This document shows positions 56,491 through 64,000 of a stretch of 64,000 bases of DNA, in pieces. The translations under genes and the position numbers were made by a program. The notes under the pieces were generated by a model that worked only from the letters and a program-made list of their open reading frames with translations, searched no databases and had not been told where the DNA came from. The first letter of the stretch is position 1. The number at the start of each line of letters is the position of its first letter. The DNA is from Bacteroides intestinalis (lineage in GTDB: Bacteria > Bacteroidota > Bacteroidia > Bacteroidales > Bacteroidaceae), in assembly GCF_902364365.1 (NCBI RefSeq), contig NZ_CABJDN010000005.1, forward strand, positions 186,001 to 250,000. The letters are read 5' to 3'.

Positions 56491-57111
56491 ATGAATATAC
56501 AATCTTCAATATATACTTTTCCGTTGAAACGGAAAAGTAACTGTATACTCAAACGAACACTTGACATAGTGTTATCATTGATAGTCTTGACTACGATATA
56601 TCCAGTGGCGTATATCGTCATCGGGTGTTGCATCAAAATAAAGATGCCGGGTAAGATTATATTTACTCAAAAGCGCAACGGCTTATATGGGAAGGTATTT
56701 ACATGTTATAAGTTTCGCTCCATGCTACCCAATGGTGAAGCCGATACACAACAAGCCTACAATGAAGATCCACGTATTACTCCATTAGGGCATTTCTTAC
56801 GTATTACCAGTCTTGATGAATTACCTCAATTCTGGAATGTTCTCAAAGGAGATATGTCTATAGTAGGACCACGTCCTCATATGCTGATACACACTGAGCA
56901 ATATTGCAATATTATTCCTGAATACAACAAAAGGCTTATGGTGAAACCGGGAATAACGGGTTGGGCACAGATACACAACTTGCGCGGTGAAACGGAAAAA
57001 TTAGACAAGATGAAGAAAAGAGTGGAATATGATATATGGTATATTGAGCATTGGTCATTCTTATTAGACCTAAGAATAATGCTGAGCACAGTGAAAATAA
57101 TATTTCGATAA
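56491..57111 (+). CDS. Undecaprenyl-phosphate sugar phosphotransferase (initiating enzyme)
   Basis: 206 residues, the short single-membrane-segment form of the WbaP/WcaJ/PglC family. Helix LDIVLSLIVLTTIYPVAYIVI at about 25-45, then KRNGLYGKVFTCYKFRSM, ITSLDELPQFWNVLKGDMSIVGPRP with the catalytic Asp-Glu pair, and KPGITGWAQI. It transfers sugar-1-phosphate to undecaprenyl phosphate to begin each repeat unit. The first sugar is not determined. Confidence 0.93.
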   Translation: MNIQSSIYTFPLKRKSNCILKRTLDIVLSLIVLTTIYPVAYIVIGCCIKIKMPGKIIFTQKRNGLYGKVFTCYKFRSMLPNGEADTQQAYNEDPRITPLGHFLRITSLDELPQFWNVLKGDMSIVGPRPHMLIHTEQYCNIIPEYNKRLMVKPGITGWAQIHNLRGETEKLDKMKKRVEYDIWYIEHWSFLLDLRIMLSTVKIIFR

Positions 57112-57115
57112 GCCT

Positions 57116-58552
57116 ATGCGTACAGTCTGCCACATACTCACAATCCTGTTTTGTTTTTCTGCATCCTCCGTGATGACAGCACAAAATGGCCTGAAACAAC
57201 AGAATGTTTCATCTTTCGTTGAATATGGAGCATCTGTCCACACAGGCGATAATACTCCTTTATGGCAAGTAAGTAATCAGCATGGGCTTTCCTCTATCGA
57301 CAATAATACTTACTTGAGAGGTGGTGCTTTCTATACAGATACAATCCGCCAATGGAGGTTGGAAGGTGGACTGGATATGGCAATGGCTACAGGGTTTACA
57401 TCTACCTTTGTTTTGCAACAGGCATATGCAGATATTCGATACAAATGGATAGGATTACTTATTGGTAGTAAAGAGATTAATTCCCCTTTGTTAAACCAAG
57501 AATTAAGTAGCGGAGGATTGCTCTGGTCAGGAAATGCAAGACCAATTCCGCAAGTATGGATAGGCCTTCCTGAATATGTACAGATACTGCCGCGCCTTGC
57601 CTTGAAAGCAGAAATATCATACGGATGGTTTACTGACAATAAATACCAGGAAAAAAAAGTTGGAGAAGATTTCTGGTATACCAAGAGTATCAAATACCAT
57701 CACAAGAGTGGATTTCTCCGCATCGGTGTACCACAAGGTAAATGGCAACTGGATTTAGGTATGAGCCTGGATGTACAATTTGGCGGTTACAAAAGTGCCG
57801 GAATAGATGCAGGAGATTTGGGCAATAGTTGGAAAGATTATTTCAAAGTATTTATCCCGACTCATGGAGATGACAGCAGCCCGGAGGGTGAACAGATAGC
57901 TTATCAAGGTAATTTTATGGGCAGTGAACATATCCGGATGACCTATCGTCACAATGATTTCTCAATTAGTGCCTATATAGAAAACTATTACGACGATTTC
58001 AGCGGAATGGGTAAGCTCAATGGATTTGACGGATTGTGGGGAGTCGAGTATAAATCCGATCACAAGCAAGCTATCAACGGTTTCGTTCTGGAGTATTATC
58101 AAACTACCAATCAAAGTGGTCCGATGCATGGGTTGGACTTCAGTGAGGTAAAGAAGACCGGAGGAGCCGATGACTACTATAATAATGATTGGTATCCCGG
58201 CTGGGTACATTGGGGGATGAGTATGGCCAATCCGTTAATAGCTTCTCCCATTTACAACAAAGATGGCGATATGAGCTTCAAATACAACCGTATACGAGCA
58301 CTGCATTTAGGCTGGAGCGGAGACATCAGCAGCGAATGGACATACCTCGCAAAACTGTCATATAACAAAACTTGGGGAACTCCTTTCAAACCTATACCCG
58401 ATATATTAGAAAATTTTTCTACTTTTGCATCAATTATCTACACTCCCCGTAAATGGAAGGGATGGAAGTTCAATGCTTCTATCGCTTTTGATACTGGAGA
58501 GATATATGGCGACAATTTAGGTTGCCAGTTGAAAGTACGAAAAATATTCTAA
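57116..58552 (+). CDS. Capsule assembly Wzi-family outer-membrane protein
   Basis: 478 residues. Signal peptide ending VMTAQ at about 23, then a beta-barrel pattern with DMAMATGFTSTFVLQQAYADIRYKW and LLIGSKEINSPLLNQELSSGGL of the Wzi family. In other bacteria Wzi attaches capsule to the surface. It starts 5 bp after the initiating transferase gene and precedes rfbC by 5 bp. Confidence 0.88.
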   Translation: MRTVCHILTILFCFSASSVMTAQNGLKQQNVSSFVEYGASVHTGDNTPLWQVSNQHGLSSIDNNTYLRGGAFYTDTIRQWRLEGGLDMAMATGFTSTFVLQQAYADIRYKWIGLLIGSKEINSPLLNQELSSGGLLWSGNARPIPQVWIGLPEYVQILPRLALKAEISYGWFTDNKYQEKKVGEDFWYTKSIKYHHKSGFLRIGVPQGKWQLDLGMSLDVQFGGYKSAGIDAGDLGNSWKDYFKVFIPTHGDDSSPEGEQIAYQGNFMGSEHIRMTYRHNDFSISAYIENYYDDFSGMGKLNGFDGLWGVEYKSDHKQAINGFVLEYYQTTNQSGPMHGLDFSEVKKTGGADDYYNNDWYPGWVHWGMSMANPLIASPIYNKDGDMSFKYNRIRALHLGWSGDISSEWTYLAKLSYNKTWGTPFKPIPDILENFSTFASIIYTPRKWKGWKFNASIAFDTGEIYGDNLGCQLKVRKIF

Positions 58553-58556
58553 AGAA

Positions 58557-59105
58557 ATGAATTACATACAGACAGAAATTGATGGCGTATGGTTGATTGA
58601 GCCAAAAGTGTTTCGCGACGAGCGTGGGTATTTTATGGAAGCCTTTAAAGAGGAAGATTTTAAAGCGCACATAGGTGATGTGCATTTCGTTCAGGACAAT
58701 GAATCGAAATCCTCTTTCGGCGTGTTACGCGGACTGCACTATCAAAAAGGAGAATACTGCCAGTCGAAACTGGTACGTGTCATTAAAGGAAAAGTTCTGG
58801 ATGTGGCCGTGGACCTGCGACGGACATCCCCAACGTTCGGCAAATACGTCAGCGTGGAACTCAGTGAAGAGAACCAACGCCAGTTCTTCATTCCTCGTGG
58901 TTTTGCACACGGTTTTCTGGTATTAAGCGACGAAGCTATTTTTACGTATAAAGTGGATAATGTGTACGCTCCACAGGCAGAAGCATCCATCCGCTACAAT
59001 GATGAAGCAATAGGCATTGACTGGCCGATTGCCGAAGAACATTTACTATTATCTCCTAAAGATAAAGCTGCTCCTCTTTTTAAGGATGCAGTATATTTTG
59101 AATAA
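58557..59105 (+). CDS. rfbC: dTDP-4-dehydrorhamnose 3,5-epimerase
   Basis: 182 residues, cupin-fold RmlC. Motifs: VFRDERGYFMEAFK, QDNESKSSFGVLRGLHYQ with the catalytic His, VDLRRTSPTFGKYVSVEL and FIPRGFAHGFLVLSDEA. It epimerises dTDP-4-keto-6-deoxyglucose toward dTDP-L-rhamnose. The partner genes rfbA, rfbB and rfbD are not in the window. Confidence 0.96.
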   Translation: MNYIQTEIDGVWLIEPKVFRDERGYFMEAFKEEDFKAHIGDVHFVQDNESKSSFGVLRGLHYQKGEYCQSKLVRVIKGKVLDVAVDLRRTSPTFGKYVSVELSEENQRQFFIPRGFAHGFLVLSDEAIFTYKVDNVYAPQAEASIRYNDEAIGIDWPIAEEHLLLSPKDKAAPLFKDAVYFE

Positions 59106-59110
59106 AGAGT

Positions 59111-60424
59111 ATGAAGATAGCTATTGTCGGTACAGGATATGTCGGTCTGGTGACTGGAACCTGTTTTGCAGAAATTGGTGTCAACGTTATTTGCGTAGAC
59201 ACGAACAGTGAGAAAATCGAAGCACTGAAGAAAGGTATCATTCCTATTTATGAGAGTGGTCTGGAAGAAATGGTAAACCGGAATGTGAAAGCCGGACGCC
59301 TGCACTTCACCACTTCGCTGGAAAGTTGCTTGAATGAAGTGGACGTCATCTTCAGTGCCGTTGGTACTCCTCCTGATGAAGATGGAAGCGCTGACCTTAG
59401 TTATGTACTTGAAGTCGCCCGTACTATTGGCCGGAATATGCAGAAATACATATTGGTAGTTACCAAAAGTACAGTTCCCGTTGGCACAGCTAAAAAAGTA
59501 CGCGCTGCTATTCAGGAAGAATTGGATAAACGAAGCATTAACATTCAATTCGATGTAGCTTCTAATCCGGAATTTCTAAAAGAAGGTAACGCCATTAATG
59601 ACTTCATGAGTCCCGACCGAGTAGTAGTAGGAGTAGAGTCCGAACGGGCAAAGAAGCTGATGAGCAAGCTCTATAAGCCGTTTTTGCTAAATAATTTCCG
59701 TGTTATATTTATGGATATTCCATCTGCCGAGATGACTAAATATGCAGCTAATTCAATGCTCGCCACCCGCATCAGTTTTATGAATGACATAGCTAATCTT
59801 TGCGAACTGGTAGGCGCGGATGTGAACATGGTGCGTAGCGGTATTGGTTCGGATACCCGCATTGGTCGTAAGTTTCTCTATCCCGGTATTGGTTATGGAG
59901 GTTCTTGCTTCCCAAAAGATGTGAAAGCACTCATTAAGACCGCTGAACAAAATGGCTACCAAATGCGTGTGTTGCATGCAGTAGAAGAAGTAAACGAACT
60001 GCAAAAAAGTATCCTTTTTGATAAGCTTTGCAAGCATTTCAACAATGACCTGAAAGGTAAAACAATTGCTTTGTGGGGGCTGGCTTTTAAACCGGAAACT
60101 GATGATATGCGTGAGGCCCCTTCACTGGTTCTGATAGATAAATTGCTGAAAGCCGGATGTAAAGTACGCGCCTATGACTCCGCTGCAATGGACGAATGCC
60201 GCCGCCGGATAGGAGAGAGCATTTACTATGCAAGAGACATGTATGATGCCGTACTTGATGCTGATGCTTTGATGCTGGTTACTGAATGGAAGGAGTTCCG
60301 GTTACCGTCTTGGGCAGTTATCAAGAAGACCATGGAACGAGCTGTAGTACTGGACGGACGCAACATCTATGATAAAAAAGAAATGGAAGAGCAAGGGTTT
60401 ATTTATTATTGCATCGGACATTAA
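59111..60424 (+). CDS. ugd: UDP-glucose 6-dehydrogenase
   Basis: 437 residues. NAD-binding GTGYVGLVTGTCFAEIG at 7-23, then TKSTVPVGTAKKVR, NPEFLKEGNAINDFM, and the catalytic Cys in GIGYGGSCFPKDVKAL. It makes UDP-glucuronate from UDP-glucose in two NAD-dependent steps, so the polymer probably contains glucuronate or a derived sugar. It starts 5 bp after rfbC. Confidence 0.96.
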   Translation: MKIAIVGTGYVGLVTGTCFAEIGVNVICVDTNSEKIEALKKGIIPIYESGLEEMVNRNVKAGRLHFTTSLESCLNEVDVIFSAVGTPPDEDGSADLSYVLEVARTIGRNMQKYILVVTKSTVPVGTAKKVRAAIQEELDKRSINIQFDVASNPEFLKEGNAINDFMSPDRVVVGVESERAKKLMSKLYKPFLLNNFRVIFMDIPSAEMTKYAANSMLATRISFMNDIANLCELVGADVNMVRSGIGSDTRIGRKFLYPGIGYGGSCFPKDVKALIKTAEQNGYQMRVLHAVEEVNELQKSILFDKLCKHFNNDLKGKTIALWGLAFKPETDDMREAPSLVLIDKLLKAGCKVRAYDSAAMDECRRRIGESIYYARDMYDAVLDADALMLVTEWKEFRLPSWAVIKKTMERAVVLDGRNIYDKKEMEEQGFIYYCIGH

Positions 60425-60446
60425 GAATATTAAAACGGAGGGAGTT

Positions 60447-61244
60447 ATGATGAAGTGGAGTACTATTTCTATAGTGCTCGTTATTATGCTGACATCTTGC
60501 AATAACGTCAAAAGTGGAGAGACTTCCAGCAAGGAAGATCTGACCGCAAAAGAAATGTTGCAAGGTATCTGGATAGATGACGAGACGGATATGCCGTTAA
60601 TGCGTATTAGCGGTGATACGATTTATTATGTCGACCCTCAAAATATTCCAGTTTATTTCAAGGTACTTCGCGACACAATATATGTACGAGGTAATACCCC
60701 TATAGCTTATAAAATAGACCGGCAGACAGAATACAGTTTCTGGTTCCATTCGCTTTCTGATGAAATCGTGAAACTGCATAAGTCAGAAAACCCGGAAGAT
60801 ACACTGTCATTCTCCAGTCAGGAAGCGGAAGCCATTCCCACTATCTCCGAAGTGGTGCAAAAGGATAGTGTGGTAATGTATAAAGGGACACGTTATCGGG
60901 GATACGTCTATATTAATCCCTCCAAGATGAAGGTTATCAGGACTACTTATTCAGATGAAGGAATTGGTATCGACAATGTATACTACGACAATGTGATACA
61001 TATCTGTGTCTATGAAGGGAAGAATTTACTGTACGGTCAAGATATAACCAAGAAAATGTTCCATACTGTCTTCCCGGAAGAGGTACTCAATCAAATGATT
61101 CTTACTGATATGGATTTTATGGGGGTAAATGAAAAAGGTTACCATTATGAAGCAACACTCCGTGTTCCGGAAAGCTCCGTTTACCGCCTCGTAGATTTGA
61201 CTATTGACGCTGATAAAGAGCTACATATAAAAATGGTGGAGTAG
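60447..61244 (+). CDS. Lipoprotein of unknown function (possibly DUF4738-like)
   Basis: 265 residues. Lipoprotein signal (STISIVLVIMLTSCNN), then repeated beta-strand sequence with a conserved-looking GIWIDDETDMPLMRISGDTIYYVD start and an RTTYSDEGIGIDNVYYDNVIHI segment. It resembles DUF4738 proteins, but this is a weak assignment. The frame is open from 60369 within ugd; ATG 60447 gives the lipoprotein signal. It follows ugd by 22 bp and may be the last gene of the polysaccharide operon. Confidence 0.75.
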   Translation: MMKWSTISIVLVIMLTSCNNVKSGETSSKEDLTAKEMLQGIWIDDETDMPLMRISGDTIYYVDPQNIPVYFKVLRDTIYVRGNTPIAYKIDRQTEYSFWFHSLSDEIVKLHKSENPEDTLSFSSQEAEAIPTISEVVQKDSVVMYKGTRYRGYVYINPSKMKVIRTTYSDEGIGIDNVYYDNVIHICVYEGKNLLYGQDITKKMFHTVFPEEVLNQMILTDMDFMGVNEKGYHYEATLRVPESSVYRLVDLTIDADKELHIKMVE

Positions 61245-61259
61245 TAAAACTTCACCATT
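61232..61259. terminator. Bidirectional terminator hairpin between convergent genes
   Basis: AATGGTG (61232-61238) pairs with CACCATT (61253-61259). On the minus strand TTTTTAT follows, and on the plus strand ATTTCTTTCT. The stem overlaps the stop codons of both genes. Confidence 0.6.
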
Positions 61260-62493
61260 ATTTCTTTCTACCACCTTTATTCGCATTTCTGCCTCCCTTG
61301 GATGGGCGAAAGTTTCTCTTGCCTCTGCCATCATAACTGCGTGGTTTGTATTCAGGTGCTTCGCCTAACTCCTCGGGTACACCTATCTTATAAATCTCTT
61401 TCTCCAGGAAATTCTCTATCTGCTTGAAATTGCTTTGCTCCTTTTCACTGATGAAAGTCAAAGCAACACCATCATTATTAGCACGTGCTGTACGGCCAAT
61501 ACGGTGAACGTAATCTTCGCTATCATGGGGAACATCGTAGTTGATCACAAGACGGATGTCATCAATATCAATACCACGTGCCACAATGTCAGTGGCAACA
61601 AGGATATTTACACGTCCGGCTTTAAATTCATGCATTACCTCCTCACGTTGAGCCTGTTCCAGATCAGAGTGCATTTCTCCTACATTCAGCTTCATCATTT
61701 TAAGGGCTTTCGTCACCTCTTTTACCTTCAGTTTGGATGAAGCGAATATAATTACGCGTTCCGGTGTTTGTTCAGCAAAAAGGCTACGGATGATACCCAA
61801 CTTCTGATTCTCGTAGCAAACATACGCTGCCTGCACGATCTTTTCGGCAGGACGGGAAACAGCAAGCTTAACTTCGGCAGGGTTGTTGAGAATGGTATTA
61901 GCAAGTTGTTGAATCTTGGCAGGCATGGTGGCAGAAAACATAATTGTTTGCCGTTCCTTAGGCAAGTACTTCACTATCTGCATAATGTCGTCATAGAATC
62001 CCATATCGAGCATACGGTCGGCTTCATCAAGAATGAAGTAGGAGACACGCGAAAGATCAACATAACCCAAACTAAGATGAGCAATCAAACGTCCCGGAGT
62101 AGCAATTACAACATCAGCTCCCAACATCAACCCTTTTTTCTGTTGTTCAAAAAGTACTCCGTCGTTACCACCGTAGACAGCTACACTACTGACAGGCATA
62201 AAATAAGAAAAACCTTCCATCTGCTGGTCTATCTGCTGTGCCAACTCACGCGTAGGCGACATAACAATACAGTTGATGGCATCTTCCGGATGGTTACCTT
62301 CCGATAATTTATTCAATACAGGCAACAGATAAGCGGCTGTCTTACCAGTTCCGGTCTGTGCTACGGCTATCAAATCTCTGCCTTCAAGTATAACGGGGAT
62401 GGATTTCTCTTGTATAGGTGTGCACTCGTCGAAGCGCATGGCTTCCAGTGCATCAAGCACCTGATCATTCAGTTGTAGTTCGGAAAACTTCAT
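61258..62493 (-). CDS. DEAD-box RNA helicase
   Basis: 411 residues with both RecA-like domains. Q motif CTPIQEKSIP, motif I AQTGTGKT, DEAD in FILDEADRML, SAT in MFSATMPA, and motif VI HRIGRTARA. The C-terminal 45 residues are basic and Gly/Arg/Lys-rich (RGKRNFRPSKGG), a typical RNA-binding tail of RhlE/SrmB-like helicases. It unwinds RNA in ribosome assembly or decay. A TATCTTTG -7 element is at 62513-62520. Confidence 0.96.
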   Translation of the reverse strand: MKFSELQLNDQVLDALEAMRFDECTPIQEKSIPVILEGRDLIAVAQTGTGKTAAYLLPVLNKLSEGNHPEDAINCIVMSPTRELAQQIDQQMEGFSYFMPVSSVAVYGGNDGVLFEQQKKGLMLGADVVIATPGRLIAHLSLGYVDLSRVSYFILDEADRMLDMGFYDDIMQIVKYLPKERQTIMFSATMPAKIQQLANTILNNPAEVKLAVSRPAEKIVQAAYVCYENQKLGIIRSLFAEQTPERVIIFASSKLKVKEVTKALKMMKLNVGEMHSDLEQAQREEVMHEFKAGRVNILVATDIVARGIDIDDIRLVINYDVPHDSEDYVHRIGRTARANNDGVALTFISEKEQSNFKQIENFLEKEIYKIGVPEELGEAPEYKPRSYDGRGKRNFRPSKGGRNANKGGRKK

Positions 62494-62512
62494 GTTTCTT
62501 TTTATTTAGCCG

Positions 62513-62520
62513 CAAAGATA
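62513..62520 (-). promoter_or_regulatory. -7 promoter element of the DEAD-box helicase gene
   Basis: CAAAGATA on the plus strand reads TATCTTTG on the minus strand, 20 bp before the ATG at 62493. Confidence 0.5.
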
Positions 62521-62572
62521 GGAAATAAAGTGATTAACACAAAAGAATGAAGCGACTTTGCAATCCATTCCT

Positions 62573-64000
62573 TTAATAGCCCGGATGCTGCTCCCATCCC
62601 GGATTCATTTGTCTGATTTTCTCAGGGATAGGGAAGACGGTAGTATATCCGTTTTCCTCATCAGGCAGTTGCGGACGACTGCTGTAAGTACGGGTAAATT
62701 GTCCGAAACGAATTAGGTCCTGGCGTCTCCAACCTTCCCATGCAAATTCCAACTGACGCTCAGCAAGAAGATTCTCTAAAGTAGCAACACGTTGCGATAC
62801 TCCTACACGGGCACGCACTTGGTTCAGTTCTTCATCTCCATCGCGTCCGTCACGAACTTTAGCCTCACTCTTCATCAATAACACATCTGCATAACGGAAC
62901 AAGACAATATCATTTTCTATCAGCTTACCATCTTTCATTGCTTTATCATCAATTTCATATTTCTTCATTCGGGCGCCGGCAGTCTTTTCATAAGGTTCAT
63001 CGGATATATCTAACTTTACTTTCCACGGCTCGTAAACCAAAACAGTTCCATCATCCAACTTTACAACATTGCCTTTCAAATCATAGACTGTACCTGCATA
63101 ATAGCAGAAATCAAAACGAGGGTCTTGTAGATCAGTATCATATCCAAAGGTCTGCAGGGCTTCAATGGTAGCACTCGATCCGTTTTCACCAGATAACCCC
63201 AATGCTTTGGCATGATTATAATGGCGTGAGCGGAAAAGATACTGCATCTGATTGGTGTACAGTGTTTTGCTCATAGGCACAGTAAAGATATTCTCAACGG
63301 AACTTTCATTATATACAGCAAAATTAGCTGTATAATCCGGCTCGAGGCGATAGCCAAACGCTGTGATCTTATCACAATAAGTTTCTGCAGCCTGCCAGGC
63401 ATTTAATGTAGTGCCATCTACTTCGAAAAAGATATTCTTTCCATCAGAGCGAACACCATCTGTCCAGTTATTGTCTGTATAAATTTCGGCATTCAGTGCC
63501 AACTTTGCCAGCAAAAAGTATGCAACAGGGCGTGTCAAACGTCCGTAATAATTGCCGGAACGGTTGCTGAACTGGGCGGGCAGGAGTGGAGCGGCCTCTT
63601 GTAATTCCCTGACTACAAAGTCGAATACATTCTTACGCTCGCTCAACACAATATCTTTTGAGGCAACATTAGAGTGTAAAACCAGTGGTATACGTCCAAA
63701 CAGATCCATCAGATAATAATAGTACATTGCACGAAAAGCACGTACTTCGGCGCGATAGCCGGATAACTCCGCATCAGAGTGGGTTAGAGCATAGGTTTCT
63801 ATATGTTCCAGAGAATTGTTACTAAGCATAATTACCTTATAAAGATATTCCCAGGTGGCCTGTATTGCATCATTGTTTACACCCCATTTATGCAGAAATA
63901 ATCCTTGCCAGAAACCGCCATCATACCAGTCGCCACCTCGGGTAGGCATAATGGCTTCATCAGTGGTAAAAGTATTCAGGTCATAGATACCACGACCGGT
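62573..64000 (-). CDS. SusD/RagB-like nutrient-binding lipoprotein, N-terminus cut by window edge
   Basis: 475 codons are visible, continuing past the right edge. The visible part begins TGRGIYDLNTFTTDEAI and includes the SusD helical signature (GYRAEVRAFRAMYYYYLMDLFGRIPLV) and the C-terminal region (DVLLMKSEAKVRDG, LLAERQLEFAWEGWRRQDLIRFGQFT, FPIPEKIRQMNPGWEQHPGY). SusD proteins cap a SusC TonB receptor and bind glycans at the cell surface. The SusC partner is expected upstream, beyond the window. Confidence 0.95.
   Translation of the reverse strand, partial: TGRGIYDLNTFTTDEAIMPTRGGDWYDGGFWQGLFLHKWGVNNDAIQATWEYLYKVIMLSNNSLEHIETYALTHSDAELSGYRAEVRAFRAMYYYYLMDLFGRIPLVLHSNVASKDIVLSERKNVFDFVVRELQEAAPLLPAQFSNRSGNYYGRLTRPVAYFLLAKLALNAEIYTDNNWTDGVRSDGKNIFFEVDGTTLNAWQAAETYCDKITAFGYRLEPDYTANFAVYNESSVENIFTVPMSKTLYTNQMQYLFRSRHYNHAKALGLSGENGSSATIEALQTFGYDTDLQDPRFDFCYYAGTVYDLKGNVVKLDDGTVLVYEPWKVKLDISDEPYEKTAGARMKKYEIDDKAMKDGKLIENDIVLFRYADVLLMKSEAKVRDGRDGDEELNQVRARVGVSQRVATLENLLAERQLEFAWEGWRRQDLIRFGQFTRTYSSRPQLPDEENGYTTVFPIPEKIRQMNPGWEQHPGY

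Overview
The window is chromosomal DNA of a gut-type Bacteroidota, most likely Bacteroides or a close relative. The evidence is a SusD-like lipoprotein, a TonB receptor with a carboxypeptidase-like N-terminal domain, HU-CCDC81/SPOR and DUF4296-type proteins, a UxaC/UxaB hexuronate module, and repeated promoter -7 elements of the form TAnnTTTG. All identities come from reading the translations; no database search was run.

Layout. 1-2497 (-): 5' part of a TonB-dependent receptor, cut by the left edge. 2715-4247 (+): GNAT-nitrilase fusion. 4259-5296: a scarred interval with a broken SIMPL gene, a degraded second copy of the nitrilase 3' tail, and a possible short transcript with a 37-codon ORF. 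5297-8043 (-): quinone reductase-like flavoprotein, Tat-exported aldo/keto reductase and AraC regulator. 8254-14094 (+): ileS, a DksA/TraR-like protein, lspA, a DUF4296-like lipoprotein and a small hypothetical. 14045-24092: SpoU methyltransferase, two Omp85-type barrels, DUF3332-like protein, DoxX, NDH-2, phosphoethanolamine transferase and an MFS exporter. 24254-24326 (-): tRNA-Lys(CTT). 24419-28118: WalJ-like hydrolase, POT transporter, HAD protein and a RelE/Phd-like toxin-antitoxin pair. 28145-32329: hexuronate module (uxaC, LacI regulator, uxaB).

32482-42146 (+) is an AT-rich accessory island. It holds a protein with a type IX secretion-like C-terminal tail, a 2210-residue RHS protein with an unrecognised tip, two unknown secreted/lipoprotein genes, and a 39-nt copy of the RHS core as a scar. 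It is followed by about 680 bp of non-coding DNA with TTACTCTCAC motifs and a four-unit 22-bp palindromic tandem array.

42826-44529 (-): FHA/zinc-ribbon protein and HU-CCDC81/SPOR protein. 44689-46545 (-): a beta-helix, tailspike-like protein, divergent from the capsule/exopolysaccharide operon 47082-61244 (+). That operon encodes an export lipoprotein, chain-length protein, polymerase, flippase, four glycosyltransferases, initiating sugar transferase, Wzi, RfbC, Ugd and a lipoprotein. 61258-62493 (-): DEAD-box helicase. 62573-64000 (-): SusD-like protein cut by the right edge.

The most unusual parts are the RHS island with its scar and repeat array, the tailspike-like gene beside the polysaccharide locus, and the remnant-rich interval after the GNAT-nitrilase gene.
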